Assembly (NCBI GenBank): GCA_934271525.1
Contig: CAKQRL010000013.1
Location: 1-60,152 of the forward strand
DNA length: 60,152 nt
From: an uncultured Rhodocyclaceae bacterium
Lineage (GTDB): Bacteria > Pseudomonadota > Gammaproteobacteria > Burkholderiales > Rhodocyclaceae
Direction of reading: 5' to 3'
The translations under genes were made by a program, and so were the position numbers. The notes beneath the pieces were generated by a model, which was not told the origin of the DNA, did not search any database, and was given only the letters and a program-made list of their open reading frames with translations. This document shows positions 35,090 through 43,244 of this stretch, one piece after another (position 1 is the stretch's first letter; every line of letters begins with the position of its first letter).

Positions 35090-36663
35090 TGTTTTAAATG
35101 TTCCAAAAGTGTGGTGGTAGAAATGTCAAGCGTTTTGGGCGGGGTTTGACCTTCCAAATAAGGTTTGATTTGGTTTGCCAAATGTTTGCCCAACTCCACG
35201 CCCCATTGGTCAAAGGCGTTCAAATTCCACAACACGCCCAAGGCAAAAACCTTGTGTTCGTAAAGCGCCAACAATTCGCCCAAATAAAAGGGCGAAAGTT
35301 CAGGCAAAATGATGGTGGATGAAGGCTGATTGCCAGTGAAAGTGCGGTAAGGCAAAAGCGCTTCATCAATGCCGTAGCCGCGTGCTTCGTTTTCTTCCTG
35401 CCCAAAGGCAAGCGCGGCAGACTGCGCCAAGCAGTTGGCAAGCAAAATTTCGTGATGTCCGGGAATTTGAAAATCCGCCTTTGCAAAGGCAATAAAATCA
35501 CAAGCCACCGTTTGCGCACCTTGGTGCAAAAGCTGAAAATAAGAATGTTGACCATTGGTGCCCGCCGTTCCCCAAACAATCGGGCTTGTGGTGATATTCA
35601 AATGTTTGGCGTTGCGATCAACCGTTTTGCCCAAACTTTCCATTTCCAACTGCTGCAAATAGCGCGGAAAGCGCGTGAGCGACTGCGCATAAGGAAAAAC
35701 AGCAAAGGATGGCGCGTGCAGAAAATTGCTGTTCCACAAGGTTAAAAGCGCCAAGTGGATGGGCAGGTTTTCTTCAATTTCAGCCGTTTCAAAGTGGCAA
35801 TCCATTGCGTGTGCGCCTTTTAATAAATCGTAAAAATGAAGAGCGCCCACAGCAAACATAATGGGTAAACCAATAGCAGACCACAAGGAAAAACGCCCGC
35901 CAACCCAATCCCACAAAGGAAACAAGTTTTCTTCCAAAAGCCCAAAAGCCTTTGCCGCGGCAATATTATTGGTTGCCGCCACAAAATGGCGCGCAACGGC
36001 TTTTTCACTTTTTAAAGCGTTTAAAAGCCACGCGCGGGCGCTTTGCGCGTTTTTCATCGTTTCTTGCGTGGTAAAACTTTTGCTAGAAATAATAAAAAGC
36101 GTTGATTCGGCTTTGAGTTTGGCAAGTTTTTTCGCCATATCCGCGCCGTCAACATTGGAGATAAAATGCACATTCACGCGTTTATCCAACAAAGCAGATA
36201 AAGCAATAACGACCATTCTAGGTCCCAAATCCGAGCCGCCGATGCCCAAATTCACAATGTCGGTAATGCGCTCACCCGAAAAACCGCGCCACTTGCCGCT
36301 TTGCACTTGCGCGGTTAAATTCTCCATTCTTTTTAAAACTTCGCGCACTTCAGGCGGGGCAGATTCGCCGCGGCGCAAATCCATATGCCGCACAGCGCGG
36401 TGTTCGGTGTGATTGATTTTTTCCCCTGCCAACATTTTGGCAATCCATTCTTTAATGCCCGTTTCGCGCGCCAACGCATGCAAAAGTTTCAAAGTGTCGG
36501 TAGAAATGCGTTGCTTGCCGATATCAAGTAAAATGCCATCGTGCCGCAGGGCAAAAGGCGCATAAGGCGTGCGGTTTTTGGCAAATAAATCCCGCAAATG
36601 CCGATGCTTTAAATTATCGGCATTTTTTTGCAATTTTTGCCAAATTGGGGAATTTGAAATCAT
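35071..36663 (-). CDS. pgi: glucose-6-phosphate isomerase
   Basis: 530 residues. Pgi interconverts glucose-6-phosphate and fructose-6-phosphate. The signatures are NLGIGGSDLGPRMV, VHFISNVDG, FIISSKSFTTQETM, the WDWVGGRFSLWSAIGLPI block and GTAGTNGQHSYFQLLHQG. The start overlaps the cytochrome gene stop by ATGA and the end overlaps folA, so cytochrome, pgi and folA appear co-translated. Confidence 0.96.
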   Translation of the reverse strand: MISNSPIWQKLQKNADNLKHRHLRDLFAKNRTPYAPFALRHDGILLDIGKQRISTDTLKLLHALARETGIKEWIAKMLAGEKINHTEHRAVRHMDLRRGESAPPEVREVLKRMENLTAQVQSGKWRGFSGERITDIVNLGIGGSDLGPRMVVIALSALLDKRVNVHFISNVDGADMAKKLAKLKAESTLFIISSKSFTTQETMKNAQSARAWLLNALKSEKAVARHFVAATNNIAAAKAFGLLEENLFPLWDWVGGRFSLWSAIGLPIMFAVGALHFYDLLKGAHAMDCHFETAEIEENLPIHLALLTLWNSNFLHAPSFAVFPYAQSLTRFPRYLQQLEMESLGKTVDRNAKHLNITTSPIVWGTAGTNGQHSYFQLLHQGAQTVACDFIAFAKADFQIPGHHEILLANCLAQSAALAFGQEENEARGYGIDEALLPYRTFTGNQPSSTIILPELSPFYLGELLALYEHKVFALGVLWNLNAFDQWGVELGKHLANQIKPYLEGQTPPKTLDISTTTLLEHLKQCAQSS

Positions 36664-37118
36664 TTTCTAAATTGTTTATGACAACTGCGACAAGTGCCGT
36701 GCAGTGTATCATAAGCGCGCTGCATTGCCATTGCATCGCCCGTTTGCGCCGTATCGTTTAAAAGATTTACAGCGTTTTTATATTCGGCAATTTCATTTAA
36801 AAAAATATTATTTTCAGTAATAATATTTTCCTTAGAACGCGATGGCGGATAAAAAGTATTTTCTTTAAAATATGGCCATGGTTCATTTTGCGTTTCTTTT
36901 AAATGTTGCGCGTGTTTTTGATATTCTTTTAAATTAAAAACTTTTTCCTTGCGATGCATTAAACCAAGTGGTTCAAAACTATTCAAAATTTTTTTGAATG
37001 CTTCTTGGCGGTGAAAAACCGGGCGCGTGGGATCATTTTCCACGGTCAACCCAATATTTTTTTCACAACCAAATAAAAAAACATTCAAAAAAATCACAAA
37101 AAATATAATCTGTTGCAT
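36660..37118 (-). CDS. cytochrome c'-like (class II) lipoprotein
   Basis: 152 residues. A hydrophobic N-terminus ends in a lipobox-like LFGC near residue 18, and the only haem-binding motif, CRSCH, is at the extreme C-terminus, the arrangement of class II cytochromes c. The region between is helical. It is probably a periplasmic membrane-anchored haem protein. Its partner is unknown. It contains an uptake-like motif (LTVEN) just after the anchor. The place between a SIMPL protein and pgi is unusual. Confidence 0.75.
   Translation of the reverse strand: MQQIIFFVIFLNVFLFGCEKNIGLTVENDPTRPVFHRQEAFKKILNSFEPLGLMHRKEKVFNLKEYQKHAQHLKETQNEPWPYFKENTFYPPSRSKENIITENNIFLNEIAEYKNAVNLLNDTAQTGDAMAMQRAYDTLHGTCRSCHKQFRK
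37036..37050 (-). repeat. uptake-like motif, single, intragenic
   Basis: TTTTCCACGGTCAAC inside the cytochrome-like gene, followed by CCAATATTTTTTTCACAA. Confidence 0.88.
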
Positions 37119-37119
37119 T

Positions 37120-37824
37120 TTATTTTAAGAAAAATGTGATGGTGGTAACCAAACGCACGTTTTTTTCCAAGCTTTGGTCATCCATATATTTATTCCCAAC
37201 GTCTTGAATCACAAAACTACCTTGCACGGCTTTTTTAATGGTGCCGACTTGAACATTTGCATAAGATGCCAATTCTTCGGCAGCGTTGCGGGCGTTAATT
37301 GTTGCTTCTTTTACCATTTCAGGTTTAATATCATTTAAAGAAGTAAAATAAAAATTCGGCGGTTGATTTTCTAATTCCACGCCTTTTTTATTTAAATCAA
37401 TAATTTTAACGCGCGTAGCGTTGACCAAATCCACATTTTTGGTATCCAAACCAATAAAACCTTTTAAGCGCCATTCCATATCAACCAAGCGTTGTTGATT
37501 ATCGCGATAATCAAATTTTTCATAACGCACCAAAGGCGCTTGAATTTCATCGTCAGTAAAACCTGATTCTTTTAAAAAATCAATAATAATCTTTTGATTA
37601 TTATCCGATTCTTTATATAAATCCGCCATATTGATATTAATGCCGCGGCGCACAACATTGTATTCAATGTTCCAATAAGCGCGGTCGGATTTCACGCGGC
37701 GTTCAGATAAGCCACGCACTTCAACGGTATTGGCACCAACGTTGGCATTAACAGCCGTTTGACTAATAAAAAAACCCGCCATAAAAATGCCGATACTTAA
37801 AATCAAAGCACACAAAACTCTCAT
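37120..37824 (-). CDS. SIMPL-domain (DUF541) periplasmic protein
   Basis: 234 residues with an N-terminal signal or anchor helix (about 3-27) followed by the SIMPL domain: VEVRGLSERRVKSDRAYWNI, then a long alternating alpha/beta pattern and EATINARNAAEELA near the C-terminus. DUF541 proteins are periplasmic and their biochemical function is poorly defined. It is one base from the cytochrome gene, and a motif copy lies between it and lptG. Confidence 0.85.
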   Translation of the reverse strand: MRVLCALILSIGIFMAGFFISQTAVNANVGANTVEVRGLSERRVKSDRAYWNIEYNVVRRGININMADLYKESDNNQKIIIDFLKESGFTDDEIQAPLVRYEKFDYRDNQQRLVDMEWRLKGFIGLDTKNVDLVNATRVKIIDLNKKGVELENQPPNFYFTSLNDIKPEMVKEATINARNAAEELASYANVQVGTIKKAVQGSFVIQDVGNKYMDDQSLEKNVRLVTTITFFLK

Positions 37825-37849
37825 TTTTTATTCTCCAAAAAAATAATAT

Positions 37850-37864
37850 GTTGACCGTGGATTT
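37850..37864 (+). repeat. uptake-like motif, single, intergenic
   Basis: GTTGACCGTGGATTT between lptG and the SIMPL gene, touching the lptG stop, with CCAAAAAAATAATATG on the expected side. Confidence 0.85.
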
Positions 37865-38946
37865 TAACGTTTTTCAACCCAATACAACATAAAAACAGCC
37901 AACATTAAAAACAAAAAAGATGGCGCGGCAGCGCTTGCAAACGGTGGCCAAGAATTGATCATTCCTAAATTTGAAAATAATCCATTTAAAGCGTGAAAAA
38001 TCACGCCCAACATCACGCCCACAAATAATTTTAAACTCACACCCGCCACGCGATTGTGCGAATAAGCAAAAGGCAAAGCAAGCGCAACCATCACCAAAGC
38101 GCTCAATGGATATATAAATTTTTTCCACAAAGCAATTTCATAACGTTCGGTTTGTTGGGCATTATCAGACAAATGCTTTTTGTAATTTAGTAAATTATTC
38201 ATTGACATTTTTTCAGGACTAACGCTCAATGCTTCTAATAATTGCGGGGTTAAAACGGTTTGCCAAATACTTTTTTCTTCTTTAAAAACACGGGCGCGCT
38301 CGTTATTTTTAATTTCGGTTGTAACCGCATTATATAAAATCCATTCGCCATTACTAATAAATTCTGCTTCTTTGGCTTCTTTCACAAATAATAAATAATT
38401 ATTTTCATCAAATTGATAAATGCGAATATTTTCTAAACGGGCATTTGGCAAAGCGCGTTTAACATTGATAAAACTTTTATTATCTTTTACCCACAAACCA
38501 CTGCTAAAACCCGCTTGTGCAATCATTTGATTTAAAGCGTTGTTTTTTAATTCCTGCGCTTTTTGTTCGCAAAAAGGAACAAAAATTTCACCAAAAATAA
38601 AAGTAATAATTGCCAAAAAAGTGGCAAGTGAAAATAATAAAAACAATAACTTTTTAGTTGCTAATCCAGATGCGCGCAGAACAGTTATTTCAGAATGACG
38701 TGCTAAATTAGACAAAGCGTATAAAGTGCCGATTAAAACCGCAATGGGCATCAATTCATAACATAAGCCGGGAATACTCAATAATTCAAAAAAAATAGCG
38801 TGGTAAATTTTATATGTGCCGCGCCCCACGCGGCGCAATTCTTCAATAAAATCAAAAAATGTGAAAATAGTTAAAAAAGCGAATAAAACCAACAAAATGG
38901 TTAATAATACTTCGCGGGAAATGTAGCGTTGGTATAATTTAAACAT
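37864..38946 (-). CDS. lptG: LPS export permease LptG
   Basis: 360 residues with six membrane helices in the LptF/LptG (YjgP/YjgQ) pattern, three N-terminal and three C-terminal around a periplasmic beta-jellyroll. LptG with LptF and LptB forms the ABC transporter that extracts LPS from the inner membrane. It is second in lptF-lptG, overlapping by 8 bp, which supports G rather than F. Confidence 0.92.
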   Translation of the reverse strand: MFKLYQRYISREVLLTILLVLFAFLTIFTFFDFIEELRRVGRGTYKIYHAIFFELLSIPGLCYELMPIAVLIGTLYALSNLARHSEITVLRASGLATKKLLFLLFSLATFLAIITFIFGEIFVPFCEQKAQELKNNALNQMIAQAGFSSGLWVKDNKSFINVKRALPNARLENIRIYQFDENNYLLFVKEAKEAEFISNGEWILYNAVTTEIKNNERARVFKEEKSIWQTVLTPQLLEALSVSPEKMSMNNLLNYKKHLSDNAQQTERYEIALWKKFIYPLSALVMVALALPFAYSHNRVAGVSLKLFVGVMLGVIFHALNGLFSNLGMINSWPPFASAAAPSFLFLMLAVFMLYWVEKR

Positions 38947-40015
38947 TTTTAGGCTTTCTCAATTTAAATTGCAGTTGTTTTAAAAATAAAAAAGACCATA
39001 TTAAAAAAACAACACCGTGCAATATTAAAAATGCCAAATAAAAAGGTAATTTACCTTGCGCCACCCAAGCTTGAAAAACGCTGATGGAATTGTTATAAAT
39101 GGCATAAATCAAAACGGCAATCATCAAATTTGCCGAACGACCAGCTCTAGGATTTACGCGCGATAATGGAATTGCCCACAATACCAAAAAAATGGCAGAT
39201 AAAGGCACGCTAAAACGCCACAAAATTTCACCTTTTGCCGCGTTGGAATTGTCCATCAACAATTCAATAAAAGGTTTTCTTTTGTGGTCGGTGTTTTTGC
39301 GCTTGCCGTGGCCATCTTCTGTGATCATTTTGTAGCGTTCAAATTCGTTGATTTTAAAATCCGTTTGCCCGGGTTCCACGAAATAACGCCGCCCATTTTC
39401 CAACACAATAAAGCGGTTATCACCTTCTATTTCTTGATAACCCGTTTTTGATACCACCACGCTTACTTTATTTTCATTGGTATCCGCCACAAAAACGTTG
39501 CCGATTTTTTCCGAATCTTCGGATACATTTTCCACAAAAAAAACGCGCTCGCCGCGTTTGACTTCCCGAAAAGCACCCGGCACCACTTGCGACAATTCAC
39601 TTTTTAACGACAACTGCAAACGGTATTCGTTAGCCATACGACTTGCCCAAGGTGTTAAGGAAAAAGACAAAATGGCAATGGCGATGATAAACGGCAAAGC
39701 AAAATGCAAAACGGGTTTAATCCACGTGGCAAGCGATTGCCCGCTGATGAGCCAAATAAACATTTCAGAATCGCGATAAACGCGCGTTAAAGAAAATAAA
39801 ACGGCAATAAAAAGTGTTAGCGTTAGCACAATTGGCAAATATTGCAAGCTTGCAAAACCTAATAAAACCAACACAGCCTCGGGCAACACTTTGCCTGCAG
39901 CGGCTTCGTTCAAAAAACGAATCAACTGGGTTGATACCAAAATTGCCAACAAAGCAATACTAATGGCGGATGCAGACTGCGTAAATTCGCGGCGGATGGC
40001 AGAATCAAAAATCAT
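38939..40015 (-). CDS. lptF: LPS export permease LptF
   Basis: 358 residues with the same six-helix and jellyroll architecture. FDSAIRREFTQSASAISIAL at the N-terminus and RVYRDSEMFIWLISGQSL in the coupling-helix region fit LptF. Divergent from pepA, as in many beta- and gammaproteobacteria. It heads a long minus-strand run lptF-lptG-SIMPL-cytochrome-pgi-folA-mutY. Confidence 0.92.
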   Translation of the reverse strand: MIFDSAIRREFTQSASAISIALLAILVSTQLIRFLNEAAAGKVLPEAVLVLLGFASLQYLPIVLTLTLFIAVLFSLTRVYRDSEMFIWLISGQSLATWIKPVLHFALPFIIAIAILSFSLTPWASRMANEYRLQLSLKSELSQVVPGAFREVKRGERVFFVENVSEDSEKIGNVFVADTNENKVSVVVSKTGYQEIEGDNRFIVLENGRRYFVEPGQTDFKINEFERYKMITEDGHGKRKNTDHKRKPFIELLMDNSNAAKGEILWRFSVPLSAIFLVLWAIPLSRVNPRAGRSANLMIAVLIYAIYNNSISVFQAWVAQGKLPFYLAFLILHGVVFLIWSFLFLKQLQFKLRKPKNV

Positions 40016-40070
40016 TTTTTGACGTAAAAAAATTTGCGCGGATAATATTAACCCAAACTTTTAAAAGGAA

Positions 40071-41525
40071 ATGACTGTGGAATACAAAACAACTCGCATT
40101 TCGGCAGTGAAAACAACAACCGCCATTATCGGTGTTTTTGAAGACGAAACACCAGAATTTTTAGACAAAAATGCGCTTATCGCCTTTAAAAATTTGAAAA
40201 CTTTGGGCGATTTTAAAGCCAAAAGCAAAACGCATGTTTTTTTGTATCCTGAAAAATCCGATTTTAAACGCATTTTACTCATCGGTTTAGGCGATAAAAA
40301 ATCCTTTAATTTTTTAAAATTAAAAGAAATTGTCGGTAAAATTCCCACTTTTTTAAAAAACATTCAAAACAAAAATGCCGCCGTTTTTTTGGAAAGTTTT
40401 TTAAATAAAAAAATGGCACTGGAAGAAGGTTTAAAAAACTTCATTCTTTTTTTGGACGATGCTTTTTATAGCTTTGAATATTTTAAAAAAGAAGAAAATA
40501 AAACAAATATTTCTGAAATTTTTTTCGCGTTGACCGTGGAAAATAAAGAAATAAAAAATATTTTAAACGAAGCAAAAGCCATTTCAGCAGGCGTTCATTT
40601 AGCCAAAGATTTGGGTAATTTTCCAGCCAACATTTGCACGCCCGAGTTTTTAACAAAGGAAGCAGAAAAAATTGCGGAAAATAAAAATGTTACTTTAAAT
40701 ATTTACGACCAAAAATATTTAAAAAAAGAAGGTTTAAATGCCTTACTTTCTGTTGCAAAAGGAAGTAATTTGCCGCCTTTTTTAATTCATTTGGAATATG
40801 GCAAAAAATATAATAATCCAATTGTTTTAATTGGCAAAGGCGTGTGTTTTGATTCGGGCGGAATATCTTTGAAACCCGCAGCTGGAATGGATGAAATGAA
40901 GTTTGATATGTGCGGCGCGGCAAGCGTTTTGGGCGTGTTTTTAGCCGTTACTTTGTTGCAGTTGCCTGTGCATTTGCACGTTTTGGTGCCAGCGGTAGAA
41001 AATATGCCAAGCGGCACGGCAACGCACCCGGGCGATGTGGTGAAATCTTTGTCTGGTCAAACCATTGAAATCATCAACACGGATGCCGAAGGACGTTTGA
41101 TTTTGTGCGATGCTTTAACCTTTGCCGAACGCTTTAAACCCGCTGTTGTTATTGACGTAGCAACTTTAACAGGCGCTTGCATTATCGCACTTGGAAATGT
41201 TGCAAGCGGTTTACTTACCAATCACCAAAAACTTGCCGATTCGCTTATTGCCGCTGGTGAAAAAACGCAAGACCGCTTCTGGCAACTGCCGCTTTTTGAT
41301 GATTACCAAAAATTGTTGGATAGTCCTATTGCAGATATGAGCAACAGCGGCGGGCGGGAAGCAGGCACAATTAGCGCAGCGTGTTTTTTGTCGCGTTTTG
41401 CCAAAAAATTTCACTGGGCGCATTTGGATATTGCAGGAACAGCTTGGATTTCTGGCAAAAATAAAACAGCAACGGGCAGACCTGTTGCCGCACTTTTTCA
41501 ATTCATTAAAGATTCTATGAAATGA
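40071..41525 (+). CDS. pepA: cytosol (leucyl) aminopeptidase, M17 family
   Basis: 484 residues from ATG 40071, preceded by AAAAGGA. PepA is a hexameric di-metal aminopeptidase that can also bind DNA in some bacteria. The metal and catalytic motifs are present: LIGKGVCFDSGGISLKPAAG, KFDMCGAA and NTDAEGRLILCDAL. It is divergent from lptF and overlaps holC by ATGA. One uptake-like motif lies in the N-terminal domain (LTVEN). Confidence 0.95.
   Translation: MTVEYKTTRISAVKTTTAIIGVFEDETPEFLDKNALIAFKNLKTLGDFKAKSKTHVFLYPEKSDFKRILLIGLGDKKSFNFLKLKEIVGKIPTFLKNIQNKNAAVFLESFLNKKMALEEGLKNFILFLDDAFYSFEYFKKEENKTNISEIFFALTVENKEIKNILNEAKAISAGVHLAKDLGNFPANICTPEFLTKEAEKIAENKNVTLNIYDQKYLKKEGLNALLSVAKGSNLPPFLIHLEYGKKYNNPIVLIGKGVCFDSGGISLKPAAGMDEMKFDMCGAASVLGVFLAVTLLQLPVHLHVLVPAVENMPSGTATHPGDVVKSLSGQTIEIINTDAEGRLILCDALTFAERFKPAVVIDVATLTGACIIALGNVASGLLTNHQKLADSLIAAGEKTQDRFWQLPLFDDYQKLLDSPIADMSNSGGREAGTISAACFLSRFAKKFHWAHLDIAGTAWISGKNKTATGRPVAALFQFIKDSMK
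40529..40543 (+). repeat. uptake-like motif, single, intragenic
   Basis: GTTGACCGTGGAAAA in pepA, preceded by TCTGAAATTTTTTTCGC, the expected AT tract. Confidence 0.9.
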
Positions 41526-41944
41526 AAGTTTTGTATTACTTTAATGCGCAAAATCGTTTGAATGAAACTATTCAAACGATTTTACGCGCATATTCTCGCC
41601 AAAAATCCGCTTATATTTTTTCTGATTCAGTTGATTTTTTAAATCAATTAAATCGCGCTTTATGGGAACAATTACTATTTTTACCGCACGTTTTTGCAAA
41701 TGACAAAAATGCTGATTTTACGCCTTATATATTGAGTAATCATTTAGATGATTTTAAAAAAAACCAACCTTTGATTTTTTTGCCTTTTAATGAAATAAAA
41801 ATTGATGGTTTAGAACGTTTTCCTTTTGTTTATGAAATTATGGATAATGATGAAAACACAAAAAATTACGGCAGAGCGCGTGTGCAAAACTATAAAAAAT
41901 GCGGATTTTCCATTCAATTCCACAATTTATTGGAAAATAAATAA
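41522..41944 (+). CDS. holC: DNA polymerase III chi subunit
   Basis: 140 residues. It follows pepA with ATGA overlap, the standard pepA-holC arrangement. YYFNAQNRLNETIQTILRAY at the N-terminus, ALWEQLLFLPHVFAND (WxxxxxxFxPH-like) and PLIFLPFNEI match the chi fold. Chi links the clamp loader to SSB. Confidence 0.88.
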   Translation: MKVLYYFNAQNRLNETIQTILRAYSRQKSAYIFSDSVDFLNQLNRALWEQLLFLPHVFANDKNADFTPYILSNHLDDFKKNQPLIFLPFNEIKIDGLERFPFVYEIMDNDENTKNYGRARVQNYKKCGFSIQFHNLLENK

Positions 41945-41959
41945 TTTTCCACGGTAAAC
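41945..41959 (-). repeat. uptake-like motif, single, intergenic
   Basis: TTTTCCACGGTAAAC directly after the holC stop, followed by CTTTTATTTTTTTAAAAAC. Confidence 0.9.
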
Positions 41960-42041
41960 CTTTTATTTTTTTAAAAACTATTGAAAAAACATTATTTTAG
42001 GTGCATTATTCAAATTCCATTAACTATTATCTTTAACAAAA

Positions 42042-42281
42042 ATGCAAGAAAAAAAACCATTGATGATGCGTGCGGACGCATTGATGACAAAAACATCTTC
42101 TAGCCACGAACCTCCCGTTTTAACCGAACAATTAGGCGCCAATGTGCCTGTAACGGACGATTATTTGCAATTTTTGCAACACCGCTTGCAAGAAGAAATT
42201 GTGGCAGAAATTGAAGTGTTGTTGCCAATTTTAATTTCGCGCATTTCGGCGGAATGGAAGGCAAACCACCGCGTGGAATGA
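42042..42281 (+). CDS. small protein of unknown function between holC and rlmH
   Basis: 79 residues, acidic, with no membrane segment. PVLTEQLG in the middle and an amphipathic C-terminal helix (QFLQHRLQEEIVAEIEVLLP) are visible. The PVLTE motif and position after holC recall the DUF2486 proteins found beside holC and valS in Burkholderiales, but this is only a suggestion. Its stop overlaps the rlmH start by ATGA, so it is likely expressed. Confidence 0.6.
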   Translation: MQEKKPLMMRADALMTKTSSSHEPPVLTEQLGANVPVTDDYLQFLQHRLQEEIVAEIEVLLPILISRISAEWKANHRVE

Positions 42282-42709
42282 AACTTACAATCATCAGCAT
42301 TGCAAAAATTCCAAAAAACGATTTGGCGCGTGAATATATTCGCCGTTTTGAATCAGCTTGGGCATTTGAAGAATTGTTCATCAAACCTTCGCAAAATAAG
42401 GTTTTAGACGGGCAAAGGTTGTTAAAAACCATTGACAAAAAAAACGCTTTTTTTGTGGCTTTGGACGAAAAAGGCAACAACTTCACCAGCATAGCCTTTG
42501 CAGATTTTTTAAAAGCGCATGAAGAAACGCCTATTATCTTTGGAATCGGCGGGGCAGATGGTTGGGATGAACAAGTGAAAACGCGCGCTAATTGCCTGCT
42601 TTCGCTCTCCCAAATGACCTTGCCGCATGCGCTGGCACGCCTTTTTTTGTGCGAGCAACTCTACCGTGCTTACACTTTGTTGAAAAATTTGCCCTATCAC
42701 CGTGCGTGA
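42278..42709 (+). CDS. rlmH: 23S rRNA (pseudouridine-1915-N3) methyltransferase RlmH
   Basis: 143 residues from ATG 42278. This SPOUT enzyme methylates pseudouridine 1915 in helix 69. KLTIISIAKIPKN at the start, IIFGIGGADGWDE (SAM-binding knot) and the C-terminal LPYHRA are family signatures. A terminator hairpin follows at 42818. Confidence 0.92.
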   Translation: MKLTIISIAKIPKNDLAREYIRRFESAWAFEELFIKPSQNKVLDGQRLLKTIDKKNAFFVALDEKGNNFTSIAFADFLKAHEETPIIFGIGGADGWDEQVKTRANCLLSLSQMTLPHALARLFLCEQLYRAYTLLKNLPYHRA

Positions 42710-42817
42710 ATAAAGTTGTTCAAAAATTGTGGAAAAAAAGTGCATAATGCCCATTTTTTTACAAAACGTTTTCAACAACACACAAAAAAACAACAAGTTT
42801 TCCCCGCATCACACACA

Positions 42818-42846
42818 AACTTAACCAAAGGTTAAGTTATTATTTT
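42818..42846 (+). terminator. candidate rho-independent terminator after rlmH
   Basis: AACTTAACC, AAA loop, GGTTAAGTT: a perfect 9-bp stem at 42818-42838 followed by ATTATTTTTT. The rest of the 220-bp gap to cutA is AT-rich with a T13A8 run near 42898-42918. Confidence 0.7.
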
Positions 42847-42929
42847 TTAAAGGTTTTTGTGGGTTTTCCACATTTTTTGCCATTGCTTATTATTGTCTTT
42901 TTTTTTTTTTAAAAAAAATAAGGTTAGCC

Positions 42930-43244
42930 ATGCAACCCATTTTGGTTTTTTCAACATTTTCTGAAAAAAACGCAGCAAAAAAATTTGCGCAAAAAATTGT
43001 TGAAGCGCAACTTGCCGCTTGCGTGCAAATGATAGATGGCGCAACATCCATTTACCCTTGGAATGGAAAAATTGAAGAAAGTAGTGAAGTTTTGCTCTTG
43101 ATTAAAACCTTTGCCAACAAGTTGGATGATTTAAAAATTTTTTTTAAAGAAAATCATCCTTATGAAGTGCCAGAAATTGTGGCAGTGAATGTTGAAAATG
43201 TATCGGAAGCTTATTTAAAATGGATGGGAGAAATTTTAAAATGA
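42930..43244 (+). CDS. cutA: divalent-cation tolerance protein CutA
   Basis: 104 residues, start ATG 42930 with TAAGG upstream. The CutA1 trimeric fold is indicated by LVFSTFSEKNAAKKFAQKIV, LAACVQM, IYPWNGKIEESSEVLLLIKT and the HPYEVPEIVAV motif. Its stop overlaps dsbD by ATGA; cutA-dsbD is a common pair. Confidence 0.93.
   Translation: MQPILVFSTFSEKNAAKKFAQKIVEAQLAACVQMIDGATSIYPWNGKIEESSEVLLLIKTFANKLDDLKIFFKENHPYEVPEIVAVNVENVSEAYLKWMGEILK

Noticed and set aside
42720..42880. Possible replication origin (TTTTCCACA and TTGTGGAAA, DnaA-box-like words, in an AT-rich gap)
   Set aside because: Only two or three one-mismatch boxes, no dnaA, dnaN or gidA nearby, and no 13-mer array. Not enough for oriC.
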